A stretch of 64,000 nt of DNA, from assembly GCA_964531165.1 (NCBI GenBank), contig CAZHEA010000001.1:1-64000 (forward strand), read 5' to 3'. This stretch comes from SZUA-229 sp964531165. GTDB lineage: Bacteria; Pseudomonadota; Gammaproteobacteria; SZUA-229. The notes beneath the pieces are model-generated. The model worked only from the letters and a program-made list of their open reading frames with translations, was not told the DNA's origin and searched no databases. Both the position numbers and the translations under genes were made by a program. Below, piece by piece: positions 45,118 through 53,721 of this stretch. Position 1 is the first letter of the stretch. Every line of letters begins with the position of its first letter.

Positions 45118-45360
45118 TATCTGATCTCCGAATAATTGCGCCCTGAATTTTTATTTACGTCAGGGGGATGAGTGAGGGCATTTTACATGAATTGTGGATA
45201 AATATTCAGGCATTGTGTATGGGGATTAACTGCAGCACCCGGTGACATTCTGCCTGTTTAACTGGAGACAGCGTCGACCACCCGGCGGCAGGTTCAGGCA
45301 GTCACTGACTACCGGGTAGTTAAGGGCTGTAGACTTGCGGCTGAGCAGCAGTCGAAAAAG

Positions 45361-46740
45361 TTATAAAATATAGCGGCTTAAATCTTCGTCCTGCACCAGC
45401 TCGCCAAGATTTTTATCAACAAACGCGGCATCAACCAGCAGTGACTGACCCTCATCATCTGCCGCACTGAAAGACACTTCTTCCAGTAAGCGCTCCATAA
45501 TAGTATGCAAACGTCGTGCACCGATATTCTCGGTGCGCTCATTTACATCATGGGCCACCTGTGCAATTTGCTCGATACCGGATTCTGCAAACTCCAGCTC
45601 ATAGCCTTCGGTGCCTAGTAACGCTTTATACTGTTCTGTAAGGGATGCATCCGGTTCGGTTAAAATACGCTTGAAATCCGCCGTGGTGAGGGCCTTCAAC
45701 TCAACTCGAATCGGCAAGCGCCCCTGTAGCTCCGGAATTAAATCCGAAGGCCTGGACAAATGAAAAGCGCCGGATGAAATAAACAGCATGTGATCGGTTT
45801 TCACCATGCCATACTTGGTGCTGACAGTGCAGCCTTCTACCAGTGGTAATAAATCGCGCTGTACGCCTTCACGTGACACATCAGCACCGGAGGTTTCACC
45901 TTTTTTGCANNNNNNNNNNNNNNNNNNNNNNNNNNNNNNNNNNNNNNNNNNNNNNNNNNNNNNNNNNNNNNNNNNNNNNNNNNNNNNNNNNNNNNNNNNN
46001 NNNNNNNNNTTTTGCACCGCATTCAATTTCAGCTCGTCTTCATTAACCATCTTACCGGCTTCTTCATCGATCAGAATTTTACGTGCGTCTTCAATGCGCA
46101 ACTTACGCGTCTTGGTTTTATCACTGCCGATATTCTGAAACATACCCTGTAGCTGGTTGGTCATTTCTTCCATACCCGGCGGCGCCATGATTTCTACACC
46201 CATTGGCTCTACCTTAACGTTAATTTCAATTTCCTTATCGTCGAGGTCGCCATTACGTAACTTTTCACGAAATTTGTTGCGGGTATTATTTTCAGTGACT
46301 TCCGGCTCACCAAACTCATTGCGTGCCGGCGGTAACAGGGCATCGAGAATACGCTCTTCGGCTGATGATTCAGCGCGATGACGAACTTTTTCCACTTCCT
46401 GCTCACGGGTCATTTTCACAGACATATCAACAAGATCACGGATGATGCTATCAACTTCGCGACCAACATAGCCTACTTCGGTGAATTTTGTAGCTTCAAC
46501 CTTAATAAAAGGTGCATCCGCCAGCTTTGCTAAACGCCGTGCAATTTCGGTTTTACCGACACCGGTAGGGCCGATCATTAGAATGTTCTTAGGGGTAATT
46601 TCATTACGTAAATCTTCACGCACCTGCTGACGACGCCAGCGGTTACGCAGGGCTATAGCCACTGCACGTTTGGCTTCATCCTGGCCAACAATATGTTTAT
46701 CGAGTTCCTGTACAATTTCTCTGGGTGTCATTTCGGACAT
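45361..46740 (-). CDS. hslU: HslU ATPase subunit of HslUV protease (interrupted by assembly gap)
   Basis: HslU (ClpY) is the AAA+ unfoldase that feeds HslV. MTPREIVQELDKHIVGQ, Walker A GPTGVGKTEIAR and the C-terminal IGARRLHTIMERLLEE and SRYIL tail are seen. An exact run of 100 N (45910-46009) falls between LKLNAVQ and CKKGETSG. In E. coli HslU only 16 residues, including Walker B (FIDEIDK), lie there, so the true missing sequence is probably about 46 bases and the N length a placeholder. The gene is otherwise open. It follows hslV by 63 bases. Confidence 0.93.
   Translation of the reverse strand: MSEMTPREIVQELDKHIVGQDEAKRAVAIALRNRWRRQQVREDLRNEITPKNILMIGPTGVGKTEIARRLAKLADAPFIKVEATKFTEVGYVGREVDSIIRDLVDMSVKMTREQEVEKVRHRAESSAEERILDALLPPARNEFGEPEVTENNTRNKFREKLRNGDLDDKEIEINVKVEPMGVEIMAPPGMEEMTNQLQGMFQNIGSDKTKTRKLRIEDARKILIDEEAGKMVNEDELKLNAVQXXXXXXXXXXXXXXXXXXXXXXXXXXXXXXXXXXCKKGETSGADVSREGVQRDLLPLVEGCTVSTKYGMVKTDHMLFISSGAFHLSRPSDLIPELQGRLPIRVELKALTTADFKRILTEPDASLTEQYKALLGTEGYELEFAESGIEQIAQVAHDVNERTENIGARRLHTIMERLLEEVSFSAADDEGQSLLVDAAFVDKNLGELVQDEDLSRYIL
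45910..46009. other. Assembly gap (100 N)
   Basis: Exactly 100 undetermined bases lie within hslU. Both edges carry the word TTTTGCA (plus strand), which may have confused the assembler. The gap hides the Walker B region. Confidence 0.99.
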
Positions 46741-46803
46741 GATTTAAACCTGATGTGTTTTAACTATTGCGCTTTAATGCGATGACTCGCAACCGCAATA
46801 AAA

Positions 46804-47346
46804 TTAATATTTAATTTCTTCTAGCGTTAAATTGTGATTGGTATAAATACAGATGTCACCGGCTATATTTAAACTTTTTTCCACCACTTCACTGGCGGAT
46901 AATTCGGTATTATCAAATAAAGCCCGGGCTGCCGCCTGTGCATAACTACCGCCGGAACCGATAGCCAGCAGATCATCTTCCGTATCGATGACATCACCGG
47001 TGCCGGAGATAATTAAAGATGCTTCTTCATTGGCGACAATCATCATCGCCTCAAGCTTTCTCAGCATGCGGTCGGTACGCCAGTCTTTGGCCATTTCTAC
47101 CGCTGAGCGTACCAGCTGACCATTGTGTTTTTCCAGCTGTCCCTCAAAGCGTTCGAACAGGGTAAAGGCATCAGCGGTAGCACCGGCAAAACCCACCAGC
47201 ACCTTGTCTTTATATAAGCGACGGACTTTAATGGCGTTGGGCTTCATCACCGTATTGCCCAGACTAACCTGGCCATCGCCACCGATAACCACTTCATTAT
47301 TTCTGCGCACCGAAAGAATAGTGGTGCCATGTAGGGTGGTTTGCAA
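46804..47346 (-). CDS. hslV: HslV protease subunit
   Basis: The 180-residue proteasome-like threonine peptidase forms HslUV with HslU. The catalytic Thr starts the segment TTILSVRRNNEVVIGGDGQVSLG. Here seven residues (MQTTLHG) precede it and should be removed to free the Thr, unlike E. coli where only Met is removed. Translation begins at TTG (47346) with AGGAG six bases upstream. It heads the hslV-hslU-DUF971-ubi block. Confidence 0.95.
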   Translation of the reverse strand: MQTTLHGTTILSVRRNNEVVIGGDGQVSLGNTVMKPNAIKVRRLYKDKVLVGFAGATADAFTLFERFEGQLEKHNGQLVRSAVEMAKDWRTDRMLRKLEAMMIVANEEASLIISGTGDVIDTEDDLLAIGSGGSYAQAAARALFDNTELSASEVVEKSLNIAGDICIYTNHNLTLEEIKY

Positions 47347-47432
47347 AAGAGGCTCCTGTTTATTGTATTCGTAAGATGAGTTAAATGAGGCTGGTTAGGA
47401 AATTTTCAAGGCGTATTTTATAATATAAAGTC

Positions 47433-47559
47433 AAAAGCATATTGTCCGCAAATGAACGCAAAAAATTGCAAATAAAAGCATATTACTGTGGTGTGTATGC
47501 CGCAGGCGTAATACCTTAAATTTGCGTGGTTTGCATTCATTTGCGGACAATATGCTTTT
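47433..47559. mobile_element. MITE-like element with 29-bp terminal inverted repeats
   Basis: The left arm (47433-47461) and right arm (47531-47559) are reverse complements at 28 of 29 positions, giving a 127-base element with no open frame. The right arm ends at the last base of the xerC stop codon. Arms of the CCGCAAATGAACGCAA type recur in many environmental genomes as far as I recall. No clear target duplication is seen. It lies between the divergently placed ends of hslV (start) and xerC (stop). Confidence 0.65.
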
Positions 47560-48497
47560 TATTTTTTCTTATGCTGATTCATTTTCGCCCCACATCTTGC
47601 CCGAGGGTGCGCAGCATCATAGGTTTTTGCCAGTTGTTGAAAATCCAGGTGGGTATAAATTTGAGTGGTTTTCAGGTGTTCGTGACCTAATAACTCCTGC
47701 ACTGCGCGTAAGTCATGCGACGACTCCAGCATATGGGATGCAAAGGAGTGGCGCATTAAATGCGGATACACCCGCTGGCTAATGCCTCTTTGCTGACAGA
47801 GTTTCTGGATGCGGGCACGAATGCTGGAAGCACTAATTCTCAGGCCTCTATTACTAATAAACACCGCATGATTTTCTTCTTTTATTAGACTTTTACGACA
47901 TTTAAGCCACTTTTTTAAGATTTTAGCAGCTGGTTTACCGAAGTGGCAAAGCCGCTCCTTATCCCCTTTACCTAGCACCTTCAGCTGTAATGACGACCAG
48001 TTAATATCGCCGAGATTCAGTCCAATCAGCTCAGACAGACGCAGTCCACCGGCATAAAGCAATTCAAGTATGGCATAGTCTCGAATCAGTAATGGGTCTG
48101 TCACGTCATCTGCTAGCAGTAACAGGTGCTGCACCTGCTCAGGGTGCATCACATCGGGTAACTTGCGTGGCGATTTTGGCGCCCGCACATTAGCAGCGGG
48201 GTTTACCTGTATTCCGTCATTAACCAGCAAAAACCGGAATAACCGGCGCAATGCACTTAACAGTCGCTGAATGCTTTTGCCACCCAGCCCCTGACGATGA
48301 ACCTGACTGACAAACTGCCGCACATGCTGCTCATCGATGTTATGCCAGGTTACTATAGACAGGGTTTGAAGATAGGCCATAAAGCGACTGATATCACGCC
48401 GATAATTACTGAGAGTATGCGGGGAGTATTGTTTTTCGGACTGAAGAAACTGGTAAAAACGCTGTAGATCGGTTTCGAAAATATCTGGCTTAGGCAT
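47559..48497 (-). CDS. xerC: Tyrosine recombinase XerC
   Basis: A 312-residue recombinase that, with XerD, resolves chromosome dimers at dif. The N-terminal SAM-like domain is FYQFLQSEKQYSPHTLSNYRRDISRF. The catalytic domain shows Arg in AGGLRLSEL, the HLMRHSFASHML His-x-x-Arg box, and GHEHLKTTQIYTHLD with the final His and nucleophilic Tyr. Its place after dapF and DUF484 is classical for xerC rather than xerD. The stop codon coincides with the end of an inverted-repeat element. Confidence 0.95.
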   Translation of the reverse strand: MPKPDIFETDLQRFYQFLQSEKQYSPHTLSNYRRDISRFMAYLQTLSIVTWHNIDEQHVRQFVSQVHRQGLGGKSIQRLLSALRRLFRFLLVNDGIQVNPAANVRAPKSPRKLPDVMHPEQVQHLLLLADDVTDPLLIRDYAILELLYAGGLRLSELIGLNLGDINWSSLQLKVLGKGDKERLCHFGKPAAKILKKWLKCRKSLIKEENHAVFISNRGLRISASSIRARIQKLCQQRGISQRVYPHLMRHSFASHMLESSHDLRAVQELLGHEHLKTTQIYTHLDFQQLAKTYDAAHPRARCGAKMNQHKKK

Positions 48498-48568
48498 AGA
48501 TATAATATCCAGAATAAGGCTCCGAGCAGCTACCGGGTGATTGACAGATCACCCCTGAAAACACGCTA

Positions 48569-49285
48569 TCAGGAAGTTGCCCGGCGCATTGCCGCACCAA
48601 TCAGATCGGCCAGACTGCTTAGAAAATCTGTGCCCATTCCCGCATGGTAACGCTGCGCATCTTTGCTACCCAGTGCGATCAGTCCAAATATACCATTATT
48701 AGAAATGGGGATAATTGCAGCTGATTCAACTTCATCCGCATCGCCCATAAATAACTGACTCATTTGTTCATCCGTAAAGTGACCACACTGAATACGGCTC
48801 TTTTCAATTAAAATAGTAAAAGCCTGTAGTACTTCATCATCTTTTTCAACATAAGTATGACTGGATTCATTATCCGCTGCGATAATTTCATCACTGTGCA
48901 AACGAAAATACACAAAATCCGTGCCCAGCTTATGACGTAATTCGTCATCAACAACACCGAGAATATCATCCATGCTATAGGCATCAAATAAGTTAACCGC
49001 CAGGCGATGTAAGCTGACATGTAGCCGCTGGTTGTCATGAACTGCATCCACCATTTCGCGCAGTTTTTCTTCAAAATGATTATTGCGCTCACGCAATACC
49101 GACACCTGTCGCTCGACCAGAGACACCGCGCCACCCGCTTCATGAGGGATTTCAAGATCATTCAATAAGAGTGAGTTCTGTAAAAAGAAACCGGGGTTTT
49201 CCATCAGATAATCAACGACTTGCTGCTCATCCGGCAATTCAACTGCGGGGGTGTTTTCTGCCTGATTATTAACCTGATTTGTCAC
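48569..49285 (-). CDS. DUF484 family (GAF-like) protein
   Basis: A 238-residue cytoplasmic protein with the DUF484 start DEQQVVDYLMENPGFFLQNSLLLNDLEIPHEAGGAVSLVERQV and a GAF-like C-terminal half ending FLSSLADLIGAAMRR. Its function is unknown. It overlaps dapF by four bases and precedes xerC, the same order as yigA between dapF and xerC in E. coli. Confidence 0.9.
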   Translation of the reverse strand: MTNQVNNQAENTPAVELPDEQQVVDYLMENPGFFLQNSLLLNDLEIPHEAGGAVSLVERQVSVLRERNNHFEEKLREMVDAVHDNQRLHVSLHRLAVNLFDAYSMDDILGVVDDELRHKLGTDFVYFRLHSDEIIAADNESSHTYVEKDDEVLQAFTILIEKSRIQCGHFTDEQMSQLFMGDADEVESAAIIPISNNGIFGLIALGSKDAQRYHAGMGTDFLSSLADLIGAAMRRATS

Positions 49286-50112
49286 AGCGATATTTTTCCT
49301 TCAAACACACGGGTTGCGGGCCCACTCATAAATAATGGTTCATTTTCACCCTTCCAGCGTATAACAAGCTCGCCTCCGGGTAAACTGACTTTTACACAAT
49401 CTGCTAACTTACCCTGCATAATGCCGGCGGCAACTGCCGCACAGGCGCCGGTGCCACAAGCCAGAGTTTCTGCTGCGCCGCGCTCATAAACCCGTAGCCG
49501 AATATGGTTTCGATCGATAATTTGCATAAAGCCCACATTAACTCTTTCAGGAAAGCGCGGATGGCATTCAATTTCCGGACCGAGGGTTTCAACCGCAGCG
49601 CTATCCACATTCTCAACTTGCAGCACGGCATGGGGATTACCTATAGATACCGCTGCAATTTTTATATTGCCGGCAGTGGTTGATAATTCATATTCCGTGT
49701 CTTGTACCTCGACTATAAAGGGCAAACTGGCGGGAGCAAATTCAGGCACTCCCATATTAACGGTGACATCGCCATCATCATTCAGCGTAAGTACAATTAA
49801 GCCACTACGGGTTTCAACCGGTATCCGGGTATTCCGGGTTAAACTATTCTCCACTACAAAACGTGCAAAACAGCGAGCACCATTACCACATTGCTCAACT
49901 TCACCGCCGTCTGCATTATAAATGCGATACTGAAACTCCGCTTCAGGGCTGCATGGCTTTTCTACCAGCAATAACTGATCGCAACCCACACCAAAACGGC
50001 GGTCGGCAATAAAACGAATTTGCTCAGCGGATAGTTGTACTGACTGGTTGATCGCATCGATCACCACAAAGTCATTACCCAGACCGTGCATTTTGGTGAA
50101 GTTAATTTCCAT
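49282..50112 (-). CDS. dapF: Diaminopimelate epimerase
   Basis: A 276-residue enzyme that interconverts LL- and meso-diaminopimelate for lysine and peptidoglycan. It begins MEINFTKMHGLGNDFVVID. The two catalytic cysteines are in QCGNGARCFARF and ACGTGACAAVAAG. It lies downstream of lysA on the same strand with a 112-base gap, and its stop overlaps the DUF484 start. Confidence 0.96.
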   Translation of the reverse strand: MEINFTKMHGLGNDFVVIDAINQSVQLSAEQIRFIADRRFGVGCDQLLLVEKPCSPEAEFQYRIYNADGGEVEQCGNGARCFARFVVENSLTRNTRIPVETRSGLIVLTLNDDGDVTVNMGVPEFAPASLPFIVEVQDTEYELSTTAGNIKIAAVSIGNPHAVLQVENVDSAAVETLGPEIECHPRFPERVNVGFMQIIDRNHIRLRVYERGAAETLACGTGACAAVAAGIMQGKLADCVKVSLPGGELVIRWKGENEPLFMSGPATRVFEGKISL

Positions 50113-50224
50113 GCAGCAATCTTAACACGCGATAATGAAAATACTTTTGCGCAATTTGAGAGTTTTTATTGTTAACAGGCCTGACTTTAAAGAAACCAGC
50201 CATGTTTTATATTCAGCAGCTTAA

Positions 50225-51481
50225 TCAAGGCAGCATCGACTCTCCCTGCCATAATTGCTCGAGCGATTCACGCTGACGTATAACATACGATTTATCACCA
50301 TCCACCATGATTTCCACGGCACGCGTGCGGGTATTATAATTTGAGCTCATAGTAAAACCATAAGCACCGGCAGATTTTACCGCCAGCACATCACCGGCCT
50401 GCAGACACAGTTTGCGCTGCTTACCGAGAAAATCACCGGTTTCACAAACCGGCCCAACCAGGTCATAAACTTTTTCATCATCAGCACCGGCAACCGAACG
50501 CGGCTGCAGTGCAACAATTTCCTGCCACGCGCCATATAACGCCGGGCGCATTAAGTCATTCATCGCCGCATCGATAATCGCGAAATTCTTTTCATCGCCG
50601 TGCTTCAAATACAGCACTTCAGTAAGCAATACCCCCGCATTACCGGCAATCGCCCGTCCCGGCTCAATTAAAATCTCAACTTTTCTATCACCTAAACCCG
50701 CCAGTAATGCAGCAATTTGTTCCGCAGGCAGGGGGGGATTTTCATCCTGATAGCGAATACCCAGCCCGCCGCCCAAATCCAGATGCTTCAGCTCAATACC
50801 ATTTCCCTGCAGCTGATCGACTAAATCCAGCACCCGCTTAAGCGCATCAACAAAGGGTGCAATTTCAGTGAGTTGCGAACCAATATGACAATCTATGCCA
50901 TGTACAGCGATATTGGGCATCGCCTGCGCCTGCTGATACACTGACAGAGCGTACTCATGGGGAATGCCAAATTTATTTTCCTTAAGACCCGTGGAAATAT
51001 ACGGATGGGTTTTTGCATCCACATTAGGATTGACTCGAATGGAGATCGGTGCAACTTTCCCCGCGTCTCCGGCCAACTCATTTATCACCTTTAATTCAGC
51101 TTCCGACTCCACATTAAAGCAACGAATGCCTACCGCCAGTGCCCGACGAATCTCATTGGGCTTTTTACCAACGCCAGAAAAAACAATTTTTGACGGCTCA
51201 CCACCGGCTTTTAACACGCGCTCCAGCTCACCGATAGACACAATATCAAACCCGGAACCCAGCCCCGCCAGTAAATTTAATACCGCCAGATTAGAGTTCG
51301 CCTTTACCGCATAACAGACCAGATGTGGATGATCCGCAAAAGCCTGATCAAAGGCTTTCCAGTGGCGCTCAAATGTTGCGCGCGAATAGACATAGGCCGG
51401 TGTGCCGTGCTGCTTTGCCAGCTCACTCAAATTAACCTGTTCGGCATACATCTGCTTATCTTTAAATTCGAAATGGTCCAT
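50225..51481 (-). CDS. lysA: Diaminopimelate decarboxylase
   Basis: A 418-residue PLP enzyme making lysine from meso-diaminopimelate. The PLP lysine is in VCYAVKANSN. HIGSQL, EPGRAIAGNAG and the GPVCETGDFLG cysteine at the active site of the partner subunit are intact. It is 61 bases after lptM on the minus strand and before dapF. Confidence 0.96.
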   Translation of the reverse strand: MDHFEFKDKQMYAEQVNLSELAKQHGTPAYVYSRATFERHWKAFDQAFADHPHLVCYAVKANSNLAVLNLLAGLGSGFDIVSIGELERVLKAGGEPSKIVFSGVGKKPNEIRRALAVGIRCFNVESEAELKVINELAGDAGKVAPISIRVNPNVDAKTHPYISTGLKENKFGIPHEYALSVYQQAQAMPNIAVHGIDCHIGSQLTEIAPFVDALKRVLDLVDQLQGNGIELKHLDLGGGLGIRYQDENPPLPAEQIAALLAGLGDRKVEILIEPGRAIAGNAGVLLTEVLYLKHGDEKNFAIIDAAMNDLMRPALYGAWQEIVALQPRSVAGADDEKVYDLVGPVCETGDFLGKQRKLCLQAGDVLAVKSAGAYGFTMSSNYNTRTRAVEIMVDGDKSYVIRQRESLEQLWQGESMLP

Positions 51482-51542
51482 ACTCTGCTTTCTTACCTGT
51501 TTATTAGTCTCGCTGAATTATATTCACAAGCCGGTTGTGAAC

Positions 51543-51680
51543 CTACTGTTTTGTGCTGATGTTTGTATCTACGGGTGGCTTTTCATCGGGCAAATAGAGC
51601 TTACCGGTGCGGCCGCAACTACTGAGCCCAAAAATAAAACATATTATAAAAAATAAAGCACTGATTCGTTTAACAGCCAT
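51543..51680 (-). CDS. lptM: LptM (YifL) small lipoprotein
   Basis: Reading the minus strand from the ATG at 51680 gives a 45-residue protein: a lipoprotein signal peptide, a lipobox GLSSC with Cys22, and then GRTGKLYLPDE. The CGxxGxLYLP pattern after the lipidated cysteine is the hallmark of LptM, which helps LptD form its correct disulfides during outer-membrane LPS translocon assembly. Position just before lysA-dapF agrees with E. coli, where yifL precedes dapF. An AGGGGTGAG sequence precedes the start. The gene is too short for many gene callers and overlaps only the divergent kinase leader. Confidence 0.88.
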   Translation of the reverse strand: MAVKRISALFFIICFIFGLSSCGRTGKLYLPDEKPPVDTNISTKQ

Positions 51681-51724
51681 TGCTATACTCACCCCTAATT
51701 TCAATCCGTACATTATCCTATTAT

Positions 51725-53653
51725 ATGCGTCTAAAAAGCAGCATTTTTCTTTGGGTTTCTCTTGCCACTATTTTGCCACTCACGGCATTAATACTCGGCA
51801 TCATCACTTACAGTGAAAAGGTGTACCTGAAAAATATTGATAATGATATCTATATCAATATGCAAAACATCTCTAAAGAGCTGGAATTTCGACTTAATTA
51901 TGAGCGTGAAGTTATCCTGTCTCTAGCCAATTCCCCAGCTATGCGGCAGTTTGCGCCGGTTTTACGCACCGCCGCTGAAGGTGATTTACATATCCATTAT
52001 TTTGAGGAAGTCGATAAGCTGAATAACTTTCTGGCCGGCTTTCAACATTCAGTTCCGGGTCTGGATACGGTACGGGTGCTGGATATTGATGGTCACACGC
52101 TAATAAAAGTGCGCTTTGGAAAGCTCATTCCCGCTTATTTCGAAGGCATTGTCGATTTACCGCTTACCGAAGAAGAGCTGGTTGATGATGATTTTCTCAG
52201 CTGGATGTGGCAACTCAGCGCCAACAAACTGGTTTACGGCAACCTGCCCCTGAGTAAGCGTGATTATATTAGCGGTAAAGAGCTATCAATTATGAACTCA
52301 ATTGTACCGGTGTCATTTGATAACAAATCAATCATCGGTTTTTTAACCGCCCGCGCACTCGGTGACCAGTTTGATCACATTCTTGAATCATTACCACGAA
52401 CAAATAATATTCAACTCACCGTAGCCGAGTTTAATCCGGACACGCCCCAACGCCATGGCCTGATATTGTACAGTGATGAACTGCAAATAAAATTCAGCCA
52501 GCCACTTAACCCTGACACCAAAATTAGTAAAATACTCGGTCAGCAAACCTGGGATACGTTTCAAACACAACGCTTTGGTTCGTTTATTAATAACATCAAT
52601 AATAAACGTTATTATTTTCAGGAGTTTTATCCTTACAACAACCAGTTGGTGAGCTGGATAATGGTGCTCGAATTAGACAACAACGACATTGCCGCACCAT
52701 TCCAGCGGATACGTTTCGGCTTGTTAGCGGTTGCATTTTTAGCACTGGTTATCAGCCTGATACTTGCCAATATCGGAGCAAAAAATATTGCTGAACCTAT
52801 TACCCTGTTTGCTAATCTTTTAAAGCGTTATGCTGATGGCGAATCAAAATTTTCAATAAACCCGACACGCGGTGCCGACGAGCTAAAACAACTTGACCAG
52901 TCATTTCATTACCTCGTTGACACCCTCGAAAAAACCGAAAAAGAACGCGACAGTGCCGAACAAATGATGTTACAAAATGCCAAACTTGCCAGTATCGGGG
53001 AAATGGCTGCCGGTATCGGCCACGAACTTAATAACCCACTCAATAATATTTTATCTTACGCCACTTTAATTGAGCGCGACCTGCCGACTAACAATGATGC
53101 TTTAGCTGAGGATATTCAGGGTTTGCGCAATGAAGCCAAACGTGCCGGAAAAATCGTTAACGGCATATTAAATTTTGCCCGTCAGGTCCCCCCGGAATAT
53201 GTGGTTTTTGATTTACACGTCTGGCTAAAAGACACTTTGCTACTCGCCCACTCACAGGCTCAAAAATTCAATATCAGTTTCATTATTAATGAACATCCTG
53301 ACCTGACTCTATTTGGCGATAGAAATCAGTTGCAGCAGGTGCTGGTAAATTTATTAATGAATGCCATTTACGCCAGCCATGAAAATGATGAAATTATTAT
53401 CAGCACCCATACAGACAAGCAACAGATATACATAACCGTATCCGATCAGGGCGTTGGAATAGATGATGCTAATTTAGATAAAATATTCGATCCTTTTTTC
53501 ACTACCAAAAATGTAGGCGAGGGAAGTGGTCTTGGCTTATCTATCAGCATAGGTATTATGCAATTCCATAATGGCCACCTGAAGCTTGAAAATAACCCGC
53601 GCGGTGGTGTAAATGCTATTATGCAATTACCCTTGAATGATAAACCTGAATGA
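51725..53653 (+). CDS. Membrane sensor histidine kinase
   Basis: A 642-residue kinase. TM1 lies at about residues 8-28. A large periplasmic domain (about 30-330), possibly of dCache type, follows, then TM2 (about 333-355), HAMP (about 356-405), and a short coiled coil. The HisKA domain has the H-box in GIGHELNNPLNN (His near 433). The HATPase domain has the N box NLLMNAIYAS, G1 SDQGVGIDD and G2 GEGSGLGLSISIG. The ATG at 51725 is preferred over 51680, which would run through the divergent lptM start. It pairs with the sigma-54 activator 68 bases downstream. The signal is unknown. Confidence 0.9.
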   Translation: MRLKSSIFLWVSLATILPLTALILGIITYSEKVYLKNIDNDIYINMQNISKELEFRLNYEREVILSLANSPAMRQFAPVLRTAAEGDLHIHYFEEVDKLNNFLAGFQHSVPGLDTVRVLDIDGHTLIKVRFGKLIPAYFEGIVDLPLTEEELVDDDFLSWMWQLSANKLVYGNLPLSKRDYISGKELSIMNSIVPVSFDNKSIIGFLTARALGDQFDHILESLPRTNNIQLTVAEFNPDTPQRHGLILYSDELQIKFSQPLNPDTKISKILGQQTWDTFQTQRFGSFINNINNKRYYFQEFYPYNNQLVSWIMVLELDNNDIAAPFQRIRFGLLAVAFLALVISLILANIGAKNIAEPITLFANLLKRYADGESKFSINPTRGADELKQLDQSFHYLVDTLEKTEKERDSAEQMMLQNAKLASIGEMAAGIGHELNNPLNNILSYATLIERDLPTNNDALAEDIQGLRNEAKRAGKIVNGILNFARQVPPEYVVFDLHVWLKDTLLLAHSQAQKFNISFIINEHPDLTLFGDRNQLQQVLVNLLMNAIYASHENDEIIISTHTDKQQIYITVSDQGVGIDDANLDKIFDPFFTTKNVGEGSGLGLSISIGIMQFHNGHLKLENNPRGGVNAIMQLPLNDKPE

Positions 53654-53721
53654 TAAACCTGAATAATAACCCTGAAGCACCGGCATGATTGCCAAATTAC
53701 ACAACCTTAAATAAAATAACT

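Noticed and set aside
45806..46138. Open frames running through the N-gap on both strands
   Set aside because: They are open only because N codons cannot be stops. The real gene there is hslU.
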